DNA from: Kryptolebias marmoratus
Lineage: Eukaryota > Chordata > Actinopteri > Cyprinodontiformes > Rivulidae
Assembly: GCF_001649575.2 (NCBI RefSeq)
Contig: NC_051436.1
Location: forward strand, 9,626,448 to 9,690,447
Length of the DNA: 64,000 nucleotides
Direction: 5' to 3'
Below, piece after piece: positions 21,851-34,678 of the stretch. How positions within the stretch are numbered: position 1 is the first letter of the stretch; each line of letters opens with the position of its first letter. Both the position numbers and the translations under genes were made by a program. Under the pieces are notes generated by a model. It had not been told where the DNA came from, ran no database searches, and saw nothing but the letters and a program-made list of their open reading frames with translations.

Positions 21851-23734
21851 TCAGACTGTGTCAGGATGCAGCTGCATGTCGTAAGATATCCACCACAATA
21901 CTGGTGTTACGACTGTTACAGGTCCTTTACATGACTTTCTCACAATCATAGTAGCCTAGGCATGGCCAATCCTGCTTCAAATTCTCTACGACCAACCCAT
22001 CTCAGTGCACATCGCCACAACCCACCCAGGATCCCACAACGATAAGCCATTACAATTTTGCTATGGAAGTTTTGTTTATGTTCAAAACTATTAACAAGCA
22101 GTCACGCTCTATCATTTGTAATGGGGGAGAGCTCTCTGCGTTCCTAATACACGCCTACAAAGCTCTCCAGGACCCTGCAAAGACCATCCACACCGTGGCT
22201 GATTATTTACATCGTAGCAGGGACGTCGTCCTGTGTGACGGGAACCTTAAGGCAAAATACTACAGGAGAACAGAGAGATCTTAACCAATATGTAAGACAA
22301 TCTGTTGTTGTGTCTACATTTACGAAAAGTTCGGATTTCTCGTGAGGGTTTGTTTACATTTTAAAGTCAGCCGTGGACCAATCAGTGGCTGGTGCAGATG
22401 CCAATCTTTGGAAGTCAAAGAGGCCAATGTTTCACAAACTGATTTTAATTTTCTGAATAACTAAAATGAGGTATTATTTGATTAAATGTGACCTGTTCCA
22501 GAATAAATGTTCAGGATATCAAAGGTCAGTTTGAAAATAGCCACTTTAATGTGACTAATGGGGGTAAAAAAAAATAAAAAAAAATTTAAAAACATGCTGT
22601 AAAAAGAGATTATGGCAAAATTCATGATTTTTTTCTTGAAGTCTCTCAATTCAAATTCCAATCAAAAAACCTCAGTCTGTTTTATGTTCCCATATTTCTC
22701 TTACAAGGGTGAAGCAAACAAGGAAGGGCCTAGCAAGGTTGCTGAGCAAATAAAACGTAAGGTAACCAATCTGGGTAAAGACTGAAGGGGGCAAGAGAAG
22801 GGTGAAAGTGATTGATGCCTAATCTGGCACTCAGTTTCATAAAGGCAGTAACTGCACTTTCATTTCAGAGAGTAGTTTGTTAGCCACAGAGAGCCCTGTA
22901 AAAACCAGGAAATGATGAAGTGGATGTATGCTGTACTCACGGTCCACCTCGGTCTGCAGGTGGACCTGCTTCGCATTTCAATGCGCTCCCCATTCCAGAG
23001 GTCTTTCTCAAGAACGCACTGTACGTTTCGGGCCCGTGACATTTCTGTCAATAACCGCCGTTGTTTACGACCGAACGGGAATTTTTTATTTATTTCTGCC
23101 AGCGGTTTTAGTGCTCTCCGATGATCTTTCACAGGTATGTGTAAGACGTGTCACATTAGAAATTCCCTGGTCTGTTATTGCCTTTCGCTGTAATGACCCA
23201 TCCCACACAGGCAGAACCTAGGAGCGCCACTTGGGACTGGCCCGAGGCACCGTGTTACACCTTAGTAACTGCATTGGAGTCACTGAAATCTAAAAGAAAA
23301 AAGAAAAAATCAAAAATTATGTGCAAGACTTCATTTTTCTTTTCCTTTATTTGCCACACACATCTGCTTTTGGTCTTTAACCGAGCTGCAGTCATTCAGT
23401 TCTTTATGTTTAGGTTCTTTCGGTTCATTCTGGGATAATCACAGGTTACGACGACCCTGTAAAATAACACGTTAAAGAATACGACTCTCGAGCACATGAT
23501 TACCTCGTAAGTGGCAGTTTAAAAAGGCATAGCTTGAACTTGAATGATATACCGCCGCAACAATAAGAGTGGAAGGAAAAAAAAAAAGAATTGTTTTAAA
23601 TATTCAAAACCAGTTTGTTGGTTGTGCTGCAGCTTTTGTAAATTGCCACTGCAGGTACTTACAGCTTGTTTTTTCCCTCTGCTACACAATCCAGAACGCA
23701 CTGAGACTCATATCTCATTTACAATATCACTCGC
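21851..23734. other. Unique non-coding stretch
   Basis: No gene recognised. An open plus frame at about 22063-22284 lies just beyond the hAT fragment and could belong to it, but shows no motif. Confidence 0.4.
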
Positions 23735-24166
23735 CCCCAAAAAGCGAAGGTGAACAATAATGTTTCTGCCCGTGTCTGCGCAACGAATGTCTATTAGCAA
23801 AAGATCTCATGAACTATTCCATTGATTTGAATGAAACTTGCAGAAAGTAATCATTAAATGTACATGAACGGCTGATTAACTTTTGGGGTCTCTCCAATGC
23901 AACATGGCCACCACAGCTAATTGGGATCAGCCAGCACAAAAATGCCTATAACTCAGTTTTGCAGATACGGAGCTAAGACTTGATGTGGCAGTAATGGGTA
24001 GCATCTTGAGATAACGCATGAAAATACGAACAGTGTTGGTTTTTTCTCCAGATTTGACCAAAATCGCTACAACTCTGGGATTTTTTTTTTCTTCAACATG
24101 AGATGATCTCAGTTTAAAACTCTGTCATGAAAGGCAGCGAGCTATATGCATTCCTTCGAGGAACGG
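23735..24166 (-). repeat. Family A copy, minus orientation, with end hairpin
   Basis: Reads on the minus strand. Its own left end lies at the right edge here: gcattccttcgaggaacggc at 24148-24166, matching the hairpin at 19659. The opposite edge (ctcgcccccaaaaagcgaag, 23733-23752) is a decayed form of the other hairpin. Confidence 0.8.
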
Positions 24167-24169
24167 CAG

Positions 24170-24545
24170 GCATTTAATTATTTTTAAAACATTCAGCGAG
24201 TGTGTCAGCATCCCTATTGGATGAGTGCAAACAGCCACGGCGCGATGTGATATAATCGAGCAGCTTTGTGTATTGGAGGGGTGGGGGTGGGGGATGATAT
24301 TTAGTCCCCTCCACGTGCAGCGCTCGGGAAAAAAAATGACAACGGCAGAAACCACACAGATACGATTGACTTGCCTAATCCAATTACATTAAGAAACCGT
24401 TGTTCATTTAAGAAGTACATTAAGCTCCAATTTGAGGAATATTTTCTGATTAGCAGACAGCAACAAACACACTAATTGTTGCGCCTGGTGGTTTGAGCTG
24501 CATAACATTATTCATGCACCGTCAATCAAACTCCACTCCTGGATG
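24170..24545. promoter_or_regulatory. Candidate conserved non-coding element
   Basis: Unique, non-coding, with homeodomain and TALE-like words (ccaattacatta, ctgattagcagacag, actaattg, ccgtcaatcaa). Not testable for conservation here. Confidence 0.3.
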
Positions 24546-24571
24546 ATGCAGATTTTTTTTTTTTTTTTTTT

Positions 24572-25225
24572 NNNNNNNNNNNNNNNNNNNNNNNNNNNNN
24601 NNNNNNNNNNNNNNNNNNNNNNNNNNNNNNNNNNNNNNNNNNNNNNNNNNNNNNNNNNNNNNNNNNNNNNNNNNNNNNNNNNNNNNNNNNNNNNNNNNNN
24701 NNNNNNNNNNNNNNNNNNNNNNNNNNNNNNNNNNNNNNNNNNNNNNNNNNNNNNNNNNNNNNNNNNNNNNNNNNNNNNNNNNNNNNNNNNNNNNNNNNNN
24801 NNNNNNNNNNNNNNNNNNNNNNNNNNNNNNNNNNNNNNNNNNNNNNNNNNNNNNNNNNNNNNNNNNNNNNNNNNNNNNNNNNNNNNNNNNNNNNNNNNNN
24901 NNNNNNNNNNNNNNNNNNNNNNNNNNNNNNNNNNNNNNNNNNNNNNNNNNNNNNNNNNNNNNNNNNNNNNNNNNNNNNNNNNNNNNNNNNNNNNNNNNNN
25001 NNNNNNNNNNNNNNNNNNNNNNNNNNNNNNNNNNNNNNNNNNNNNNNNNNNNNNNNNNNNNNNNNNNNNNNNNNNNNNNNNNNNNNNNNNNNNNNNNNNN
25101 NNNNNNNNNNNNNNNNNNNNNNNNNNNNNNNNNNNNNNNNNNNNNNNNNNNNNNNNNNNNNNNNNNNNNNNNNNNNNNNNNNNNNNNNNNNNNNNNNNNN
25201 NNNNNNNNNNNNNNNNNNNNNNNNN
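24572..25225. other. Assembly gap (654 N)
   Basis: Bounded by a long T run on the left and eight G on the right. Confidence 0.99.
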
Positions 25226-25392
25226 GGGGGGGGCTGTGGGGGTAGCGGAGAGGCAATAGTGGTGATGAATGAACATGCGGTGTGAGAGAGGTGTGAAATG
25301 AAGATAAACATACAGGTGCCTGAAGAGGCCGGTGAGCGGAGAAATGCTTGGAGGGGGTGTAAAGAATCCACAAGGCTTCAGGTTACACATAG

Positions 25393-25480
25393 GGCTGCAG
25401 AATATACCCAAAATCTGTTGTTATGGCAATATCAGTGTGTGCGATATCAATATTGCAAAGGAGTACATGGACCACAGTGA
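25393..25480. repeat. Fragment of agggctgca...gatatc repeat
   Basis: The words agggctgcagaatata, tatggcaatatcagtgtg and gcgatatcaatattgcaaag follow the order of a common fish DNA-element end (agggctgcacgata type). No partner end found. Confidence 0.4.
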
Positions 25481-25570
25481 CTACAAATTGCTATTATAAC
25501 CCGAGTGAAACGCATTCATGCACGGCATACCAATATTAGAAGTATTTGGCAGCAACGCATAATACAGCCC

Positions 25571-25760
25571 GGTACATACCCAGGACGTGGCTGATAAATA
25601 CCCGGTACATACCCTTTAAGTACAGGGTAACAAGTCAGCCTGGTATTAAGCAGAGTAAGTGCTCGATACATACCAGGTACATACTTTGTAAGTACAGAGT
25701 AACAAATTAGAGCTTGGACCCCATAGGTACCAGGTAAATACCATATACGTGCTTGGTTGT
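25571..25760. repeat. Degenerate short tandem region (ggtacatacc units)
   Basis: ggtacatac recurs at 25571, 25604 and 25676, and the block taagtacagggtaacaagt / taagtacagagtaacaaat recurs with a period of about 72 bp. It looks like a decayed minisatellite or the end of a mobile element. Confidence 0.55.
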
Positions 25761-27300
25761 AAGATGTATTTCTACCATATATTTGGCCAGTCCAACTCTA
25801 GATTAAGGCCTGAGGGAAAATATTATCACTTTTTGCCTTTGGCAGTGAACAGTAATGAATCATATGCTATTATATTCTAAGTGCCATGCATTAATGCTCC
25901 ACATACAAATAATATACACGGCCAGTTGGACTCTAGATAATTGTGGCCGAGCTGCTCAGGCACACAAAAAGTGCTCTGAAAATGTGAACACAAAGCAAGC
26001 GAGGAGTGGGGACGGTATCGGTTTATTGCGACTGGTTTTTGCAATATTCAACTATTATGTCGCAATCGTATGTTTCTCCAACGTCGTGCGGCTCCAGTTG
26101 CACGTCTCGAAATTTAACTGGAAATTTAACTGTTAGCCAATTTCTTGACCCACGAGCAAATTCTTCTTTCACCTTCACAGTCCTGCGGGTGTTATTTAGA
26201 CTTCAGAGCTGAGGTGAGACTGCAGTAATGGGCAGAGAACAGTCAGGGAAGAGCTGACGACTGAATTTAAAGTTCAAACAACTCCAGGTAAATGGAAATG
26301 TCAAAATATGCTCCCCTGAAGCTATAAATAAGGCAGGGATGATGGGATTTTATATGAGCACGGTAAATTGTAAGTGAAACATGGTATTTAACTATTTCTG
26401 TGTTTGGTTTGGTTTTGTTTCAGTTTACATTGCTTTGTTATACATCTTTTTTGCACATTTCATTTCCGTTCTTTCATCTACTAAACTGTTACTATACTTT
26501 TATCAGACAAAAAAGTTATGTTGGAATTAAAATAGTTACTTATAAGATCCCCCCCCATCCTGAACAATTATTAAGGTTAGTTGAATATCGCAGTGTTCCA
26601 AAGAGACCTTGTGTAGAGTCAGAATTTCAACTAATGTTATAAAAACGTGCTTATTTGAGAAAACAATGCATTTTTGTAAATCTGTCTTTTTACCACCATA
26701 AAGGCACACTGGGAATATAAATAGCATTGGTGCTACTCTTAGACAATCCAGATTGAAAGACTGTCCAGACCATGTAATTGCATGTCAAAAAAAAAATCTT
26801 ACAGATGTCAATCTTTTCTTAATTGGAAAGTAAAACAAATTAAATAAAACCTGTAAAGCCGTATGAGACTGCATGTATCCATTGATTATACATCAGTGAG
26901 TCAAAAACCAAAACACTGACAGCTAAAATCTTAAATCGAATGCTGTAGATAAACCAAAACTTGAGATTAAGATAACTATATACGCTGTTTGTATACACTC
27001 GATGTAAAAACTACTCTTCCTACCTGGGCAACCGTTTGGTTTAGATAACGCAGTTGAGAAACCAAAAATTGGAAAAACTAAACTCCATACTTTTTTTTCC
27101 ATTTATATACATTTTTTCAGGACCTTAAAAGAACCCTGAATTTGGTAAAAAAAAAAAAAAAAAAAGGAAAAAACTGTAAGGAAACATTTCATATTTTAGG
27201 TTAATGTGGATTTTACAAAAATAAAGTAGTTCATAATTCAGACCCTTCGCTTGAACTACTTTAAAACTGAAAGACTTTCTGATTCTAATTGGCTTTACCT
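25761..27300. other. Unique non-coding stretch
   Basis: No gene or recognised repeat. A poly-A tract lies at 27147-27165. Confidence 0.45.
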
Positions 27301-27303
27301 GTA

Positions 27304-27600
27304 TCATCTAAGCCAATCCACATGATTGACATCAACTATTATAATCAATTGGCAATCAGATGTCTTTACAAAGAGCCACAATATGAACTGTAATCTCTGG
27401 ATGAGAGCGATTTTGAACCACAATGGTTTGAAATGTCCATCAAACCCTTTAACATGAGGTTCTAAACATTTCACAAGCCGAACGCTGTCTTTTAAAAGAG
27501 CATTTGGAGTCAAACCACAACTCTCCACCAAGCTCTTTGTGAAGCAGAGCACACGCCACGTTGGCTCGTTGTGCACATTAGCCAGTTGAGGTTGTCCATC
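27304..27600 (-). CDS. Open frame, unidentified, possibly repeat-derived
   Basis: A minus frame is open from about 27600 to 27304 and includes LPDGQPQLANVHNEPTW and LVESCGLTPNALLKDSVRL. The amino-acid mix is plausible but no family is recognised, the only start is a GTG, and the 3' half turns into A/T-rich sequence. It may be a fragment of a mobile element or chance. Confidence 0.15.
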   Translation of the reverse strand, partial: DGQPQLANVHNEPTWRVLCFTKSLVESCGLTPNALLKDSVRLVKCLEPHVKGFDGHFKPLWFKIALIQRLQFILWLFVKTSDCQLIIIVDVNHVDWLR

Positions 27601-27780
27601 TGGCAGAAGGCATCGCCTGTCTATCCACTGGGATCATTCCTTCCTACTCTTCTGCCTCCCACTACTGTCTCTCCAATTAAAAGTTACACATCAGCCTCAA
27701 GTCTGAGCCAGACTTCCAGATGGTTGGAATGATGGAGCAAGCTTTTCTCCTCTTGCATTGTCAGTGGAGAAATCACTTAC

Positions 27781-27914
27781 CTGTGTGCCTTTTTCTTTTC
27801 TTTCCTTTCCTTTCCTTCCCTCCCACCCCTCCAAAAGTGCTGTGCAGTTCGGTGGTTGGCGGAAGCTTTGGGAATTGAGACGAGCTCTCGTGCTTAGTAA
27901 AATCTCCAATCTCT
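27781..27914 (-). CDS. Possible internal exon, minus strand, unidentified
   Basis: The donor cacacag/gtaagt is a perfect match to consensus. The acceptor tactgagcag is acceptable, with a pyrimidine-rich stretch (ttctttttctctg) upstream. The 134-bp segment is open in two frames, one of which joins in phase to the candidate exon at 36596-36659 and leaves phase 0. The 3' third is a purine tract (27792-27818 on the plus strand is pyrimidine) coding for Lys, Arg and Glu, which weakens the case. Confidence 0.2.
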
Positions 27915-28782
27915 CTGCTCAGTACTTTTAAAGACAGAGAAAAAGAACCAAGCACAGAACTGCAGATTTCAAAAGAAGTTTATATGGAGCGATAGCTTCT
28001 CTTTGTTTGTATTTCACTTTGCTTTTATTCAAGGTAAAAACTTTGGGAGCCCCAGGTCTTGATTAAAATATGACAAAATGTCAATTATAGCTCAATTTTT
28101 CAAAAAGTTGTGCTTTTAATACATAGTTAGTGTAAGTCAGGCAAAAAGAACAACAAAGCAAAGAGAAACATTCAGATAATGTACAAATGTACAAACACAG
28201 ACAAGATTTCCATAAACTAATGGCTTAGATATCAAATGTTTAAGGTAGGTTGACATTAATGATTTTGAAGAGACTCAAAATGTTTTAAAATACAGGACTC
28301 TATCCCAACTATTTTGCCTTTACTTTTTATTTTCAACTCAAGTATCCAGTATCTCAGTGGGCTGCAACTGTTGGAGACTAGACTAGAACAGATCAGGCTT
28401 CTGACTGTTTTAATCCAAACTTTATGAGATAAATGTAATTTCTAACCTAAATTTTATTGTTTTCCGAGTGGCTGGACCAAACGAATTAGAACTTAAACTG
28501 CTGTAGCCGCCACTGTGCTTACAATCGTTTCTACGGGCATATGTTGCTGCAGATATGCATTTGTGAATGTTGTCAGAGTTGGTTTTATGTCCAACTCTTA
28601 TCGCCATGACCAGTGTGTCACTTAAGCAACCCAAAAACAAACTTTAAGATAACACGCAATTAAAGACGGAATCCCATTTGCAAGTATTGGCCCTGTTCCT
28701 ACTCATACATCTACCCCAACATCTTGGTTCGCGAACTGTGTGATCGTAGCCCATTGTTGTGTACATGACTTGCAAGTCTTTA
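27915..28782. other. Unique non-coding stretch
   Basis: No gene or repeat recognised. Confidence 0.4.
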
Positions 28783-28790
28783 TTCTAGAC

Positions 28791-28981
28791 CAGTCTTGTG
28801 CAATCCTGTTCCTGGAGGGCCACTATCTTGCATGTTTTTGGCATTTGTCTGCTGTGAAACAACTGATTTGAATAACAGTGATTAACAGGCTTCTGTAGAA
28901 CATGAAGCCCTGCTGAAGACCAGGATAACAACTAAACCATGCAGGATAGAGGCCCTCCAGGACCAGGATTGGACACCACTG
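28791..28981. mobile_element. Palindromic hAT MITE, 191 bp
   Basis: The left end (cagtcttgtgcaatcctg...) and the inverse of the right end (cagtggtgtccaatcctg...) agree at about 38 of 44 bases, through ctggagggcc and tgcatg. The flanks are ttctagac (28783-28790) and ttctagat (28982-28989), an 8-bp duplication with one difference. Non-coding. Confidence 0.9.
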
Positions 28982-29104
28982 TTCTAGATCGTGCTGATTT
29001 TTGTCGTCAAAAACTCCCCACATCATACCCACCTCATCTCTGATTGCACTGACCTTGGCTCTTGCCTTTATGTTTCTAAATTCATATATTTATGTACACT
29101 TTCA

Positions 29105-29480
29105 AAGTGAAGATGGGCAGATTTGGAGTATTTTTTAAATAATTATTTATGAACAGTGCCGTTTTTAGACCTGAACATTTGAGGCTGTAGCTTCACATGT
29201 CTTTTGTCATAGGAGGTGCCAAAACATAGCTATTGCACTCAAGAGTTACCAAAGCTAAATTGAGAGAAGTCTATGATGAACAACTTTGACTGTTTTGAGA
29301 GGGAATTTGTCACACAAATCATCTGAGTACGTTCAAAATTCCAGTCTCTGCGACTCAAGTGAGGAAATCCAAAATCTCCACGACCCTTTTGAGACATTTT
29401 GGAGACTCCACTGTGAACGGTACTGGCCAAATACTCACCAAAAGTCGTTGCCCGGTGAGATACTGGTTTCAGCTGCAAAG
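29105..29480 (+). repeat. Family B repeat, 3' part
   Basis: gggcagatttgga, taataattattta-like, tagacctgaacatt, gaggtgccaaaac, gagaggg and tttggagactcc occur in the same order at 41115-41450. Confidence 0.6.
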
Positions 29481-32400
29481 ATTCTGATAAATCCTGAACC
29501 CGCCTATCATGTAAAAGGTATGTCAGCTTTTATTTTACCATTTTGGTGTCTCGTGTGTTATCCTACATCCTACTCAAGTGCAGCTGACAGTTAAATCCTA
29601 TGAATGTGCGTTTCCGCTGCTCCGATGCTTTGTTCTGTTCAGTTCTCTGGAGATCTCGCAAGATACCGAATTGTAAGAAGCAACAATGAACAGTCTCAGG
29701 GAACTCAGACTGAGCGCGCACACACACAAAGACGAGTGTTTCGATATGGTCAGCAACTCCTTAATGTATTCATAAATTAGCTCTGAGAGAAGCTCAAGTT
29801 TCAAAAGTTAAAATTAAAGCATCCCAATGTTTGGGCATCAAAAACATGCTGGCAACAATTTGTTTCCGTGATGTGCTTTATTTTGGCTCTTTCATTCTTC
29901 ATTAAGCAATGGGTTTTCTTCCAATAAAGTCTGACAGGCATATCTAATGAAAACGTAGCAGCCAATAGGCCAGTTTTTTCAAAGCAAAATGAGACTTCGG
30001 GAGAAATTTGTCCAATGGAGGTGCCAGAATACACTGTAGCAGCCCAGAACGTTAGCTGAATATCAATGCTTTCAATTCCACTCCTACTTTAGGTACACAG
30101 TTTTTAGCTTATTAGAAATAATTAAAAAAATTAACCAGCTGTAATTTATTCCATCATTACCTCTGTATCAAATCTATTGCATTTGGCAACCATTGCCCAG
30201 TACACAACATTAAAGGCCAAACCTGATTTCACCCATCTACCTTACTTTTTAGCCCTACCCCTATGTTTTGCATGGTCACACCATGGAGAAAGGCATCCTT
30301 ATCCTTTTTGGGATCTTTTCTGGACCCTAAAATTAGATTTTTGGAAGGTACTCAACAAAGTAAAGGGATACATGGAAAAAGACAAAATTTACAATTATAA
30401 GTATTTTTCCCTTTAAAACAGTTTCAAATGGCACATAATCCATTGAAATGTCTAATTTGATATAATTGGTAACATTGTCAAGTACTGTAATGGCTAGTTT
30501 TATGTATATCAGTGCATTCTGCTTGGTATTATAGTCTTGTGCTTGGTATTTTGTCTCAAACAGTGTAATGTCTAGTTTCAGGTACTCTAATTAATTAAGC
30601 TTAGTGTTGCTGTTCTTCCCTAACAAGCATGAATAAGTAATATTGCACGCCAAGTTCTGTAAGCTTGATAACTAGTTCCCTACACCAAATAAGGGCACAT
30701 TGATTTCATGTTCGTTTACATAAAAGCACTTTTTGACAGCTGATGAATCAGTTGGATAAGCTGAATGTCTGACCGACTCTCGTCTTCTTAGAGGCCTATT
30801 TAAAGAGATAATATTCAATGACTTTACATAAAAGGGTTTTACCTAAACATATTTTTGATCACCTGTTTCGCTTGGGTTACATAAACTGTCTGTCTTTGCT
30901 GGTCAAAAGCATTTTGAAAGTGCAAGGCCGAGACGTCCTCCCTGCTAGAAATAAGGTACAATTTGACTAAAACCCACACCTGTTGTCTTCCAGTGACTAA
31001 TCGTTATAGTTCAGTCTCAACTCTCCCGCCCCTCCAGTTCAGCTGATAATAAGTTCCCCCCCACCCACACCAAGACAGAAGTCTTAGTCAAGTAAAGAAG
31101 ACAAATGTTTATATTAGCTTAAATACTTTTCAAAAATGAGGCCATCAAAAAATAAATAAAAACTAAAGAGGAAACGTCTCTCAAGAGAAGCAAACAACAA
31201 TTATTGACCTGTAGTAGCTTGACCCAAATTCCACTAGGGAGTTCGTTAAACATTCATTTGATATAAAGAAAATATGTCATAAGCACAAATTCATTGAGAC
31301 ATAAACAAAAGCACCATTTCTTCACGATTCACCTGCAATTTTACATCTCCGACTGGCCTGCAACAGTCGCAGCTCTGTGAGATACTGGTTTAATTGCACT
31401 CCATTGTGGTTTGGGAACACGAGCTTTTAAAGCAAGTTACAAGGCTGCTTAATTTTGAGAGTGGTCCAGCCACAGGGACTTTCAGATCCTAAACAAACTA
31501 AACTTAAGTATGAAGTAACAGTCACATACAGAACAGATAATATAATATTCTGTTTTTGCAAGAACTAGTTGTTTTCTTGGCTCGAGGCAAGCTATATGTG
31601 TTTATCGAAGGTCAGTCGTGAACGGCGCGCACACAATGAGCAGAGGATGGAAGAAACAGAAGGTTCAACACGAGTCCAGGGGTCAGTTTCGCCCCGGGGC
31701 TTTTTCAGAGGTTAATCTGGCCATGGCGATTCTTGCAAATACCACATCATCAGTGACTGGATTTGCCTCCATGACAAGAATATTTCAAACCAACCTTTAC
31801 AAGTGAGTCTCTAAAATGGTCGATAGTTAAATTCAGGCTTTATTAGTGCCAACTACTTTCTTTATGGAGCTTATTTCAGTGCTGCCACATATCTACTGGA
31901 CATAAAACGAAATAAAACATGATCCTGATTGTCTAAACATAATTAAACAGACTAAAGATTTACATAATTGGAGGGCAGTGTGTGCCTCTTCAGTAGCTTT
32001 TGCTAAACCAAAAGGATAACCAAAGCTGTAACAAAAGTATTACCTAAAAGTATGAATGATCATAATTAAGAGCATATTAAAGCTACCTCAAGCATTTCCT
32101 GGAAAAACAGCTCTCTAGTATTCTTTATCAAAAAAATGCATTACAACGTTTAGATTGCAGATATTAAATTCCACTTGACGGCCAAACAACACGTCTTTGT
32201 TGAGCCAGTAAACACTACCGGTCAGAGCAAAGTTATTTATCTCTGTTGAGATGGAAATTAAACTTCTGCCTCTGAGGTAAAAATCCCTGCTGCGCTTTTG
32301 ACCTCCAAGCTAACGTGGATTACAAAAACAGCAGATTAGCATCGCATTGCTCATATCACACCTGGCTTAAGTTTCAGGATAAAGATAAAATCCATGTTTA

Positions 32401-32504
32401 TAGCTTCTGTATTTTACAAGCAATAAGAAGATTACAGTTTGTTGGCGCCAAAACGGAAAAAATGACCAAATTCAAAAGTAAACTTTGCCAACCAAGAGAT
32501 TTAG
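29481..32504. other. Unique non-coding stretch, about 3 kb
   Basis: No gene or recognised repeat. A segment at 31610-31810 has an open plus frame from an ATG (about 57 codons) and a gtgagt donor-like site at its end, but no domain; it may be a conserved element rather than an exon. Confidence 0.4.
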
Positions 32505-32815
32505 TTATCCGTTAACAAAAAGTTAATTGCTGAAACATATAATACGCTTGTAAAAACATGTAGGAAAAGTTTGGGGAAAGTTTTTCTACAACAATTTACT
32601 TCAGAGTCAATCCCATTTACGATAGTAGCCACAGTCAAACCTGCAAACACAAAAAAGGCCACAACTTTGTCAATTTCACACATATTGAGCTTAGATTTGG
32701 TGCAATAGTAGCTAAGAGTCATCCCCAATAGGTACCGTGAGAACTATCAGATCACATGAGATCTTTGTTTAAGACTTTGACATGCAAGGCAGCGGACAGT
32801 ATGAGAGTTTCATTT
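32505..32815 (-). repeat. Family A copy, minus orientation
   Basis: One monomer on the minus strand: gatagtagccacagtcaaa, attgagcttagatttggtgc, gtagctaagagtcatcccca, then tgacatgcaaggcagcggac. Confidence 0.75.
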
Positions 32816-33185
32816 ACTCTGCGGTTTGCAAGCAATATATAGAGGGCACCAGAAAAAAACCCAAAATGTGCTGGTTGCTTTGTCAACAAGCCTTAGAGTA
32901 AATGTGAAGGTTTTAGCGCCTAGTAAATGCGCATAAAATTGCCCGACACCCCTCATTTCCTCAATCTGAAGCAAACCAGTAAAATGAGTTCCTGTTGGCT
33001 GCCTTTGTGTCTACACTGTAGGTTGGCTTCTTTCTCTTTCAGACTCGGAATCAGCAGGTCCCTTCGGTAAACAAGGCAGAGTGATTGTTGGATTTGCATA
33101 TTCCTGAATAAATTACATTGCATTTCGGCGATAAGCAGCACACTACTGTTTAGTAGCTTTTCCTCCTCCATCGCTGCCTCCCTTC
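32816..33185. other. Unique non-coding stretch
   Basis: Nothing recognised. Confidence 0.4.
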
Positions 33186-33209
33186 CCTCTCTCTCTCTCT
33201 CTCTCTCTC
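33186..33209. repeat. (CT)n microsatellite
   Basis: Uninterrupted CT dinucleotides. Confidence 0.9.
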
Positions 33210-33321
33210 CCCATCTCTATCTCTTCGCCATTCACGCATGCTGCCACGAATTAACCCTGATCACGAGAGACCACTGCAAGTGAGAATGCGCTGCTCAGAA
33301 TTCGTGTTTTTCGGCGGCAGC

Positions 33322-33325
33322 AAAA

Positions 33326-33344
<19 letters not shown>
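33322..33344. repeat. Poly-A tract
   Basis: About 23 A, followed by gaaag-type purine sequence to 33363. Confidence 0.9.
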
Positions 33345-33358
<14 letters not shown>

Positions 33359-34178
33359 AAAAAGTGCCACTGGCCCCTGGTGGGGGCACACGCTGCCAAC
33401 TATGTGGATGGTTAATCAGGCCTGATAATGATGCATGTACGAGCCGGCCACCAAGGACAAGGATGGCGGCCGCACTCAACGGCGGGCGAGCTGGAGGGTA
33501 GATAGCCTGAGAGGAGAGGAGGTGGAGATTAAAGACACCGGAGCTTCAGAGACAGTTAAAGATGCAGGTGATGAGGAGAAATGGGAAGATAAGTAGCTTA
33601 GAGGAAAGAAGGACGAAAGACGACGAAACGTGAGTGCAGCTGAGGGTTTTCCTTTTCTTTTTTTTTTTCCCTTTTTCCCCCGGTGCGGGTGCAGGTTGGA
33701 AATTTCCATTGGTTTGGATGCGTTTGCACATGTGTAGCCTGACAGGCATATGAACATGTGCGCATATTACTGTGTCTAATGGAGCCGGCAACACATTTAC
33801 AGACTGTAACTCGTTTTTAATTACAGCACCGGCGTTCTAAAAAAAGCAACCATGAGGAAAAAAATAAATAAATTCAAATCCTCCATTAAAACCACATGTT
33901 GGGCCTCACTTCCCCCCCCCCTCTAGTACCACCTTCCTCACCCACCCCAATTCCCTTCTTCTTTCTTGGGAGATTCGGGCCGGTGGTATTTTGGCTGCGA
34001 AAAAGGATACCATTGGACGGCGAGGGCATGAATATTCCAAATGACTAATGTTGCACATGCTTATTTTTGACATATCTGGCTTCCTCGGGGAAATAAAACA
34101 CTTCTAATGCAGGGGGACCATCTGTTATCTGTTGCTGGTGTTTCAAAGCAGGCGGAGGATTCGGTGCGCACACACTCG

Positions 34179-34191
34179 CACACACACACAC

Positions 34192-34224
<33 letters not shown>

Positions 34225-34226
34225 CA
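34179..34226. repeat. (CA)n(GGCA)n compound microsatellite
   Basis: CA dinucleotides change into about eight tandem ggca units at about 34195. Confidence 0.92.
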
Positions 34227-34619
34227 CACACGCTTACAGACACATATGCAGAAACACGAGCAGACAGATCGACACATTTCCACTCAGCGGGAGGCGTACG
34301 TAGACAGTGAGACACATGCGCGCACACATGTACTAACAGCACAATTCCTTGGGAGCTTGGATCTAAACTCTTACACAAACTGAACGCTCCTGACTTAAGG
34401 AGGGGGGGGAAGAAAAAAGAAAAAAAAAAAAAAAAAAAGTGGTGTTTTTTTTTTGTCAAATGTGCTGTAAATCTTGGGCTGCAGGTGACAGGAAATGCAG
34501 TCACTTTTTATGCTTCACCATAAATACCTGGGTCTGTCTCCCCCGGCAGCAGAAGGAACAGGATAATAAGCTGATGGTGTGAAGGTGGGGGGTGGAGGGT
34601 TTTTTTTTGTTTTTTTTTT

Positions 34620-34678
34620 NNNNNNNNNNNNNNNNNNNNNNNNNNNNNNNNNNNNNNNNNNNNNNNNNNNNNNNNNNN
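34620..34678. other. Assembly gap (59 N)
   Basis: Bounded by a T run on the left and nine G on the right. Confidence 0.99.
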
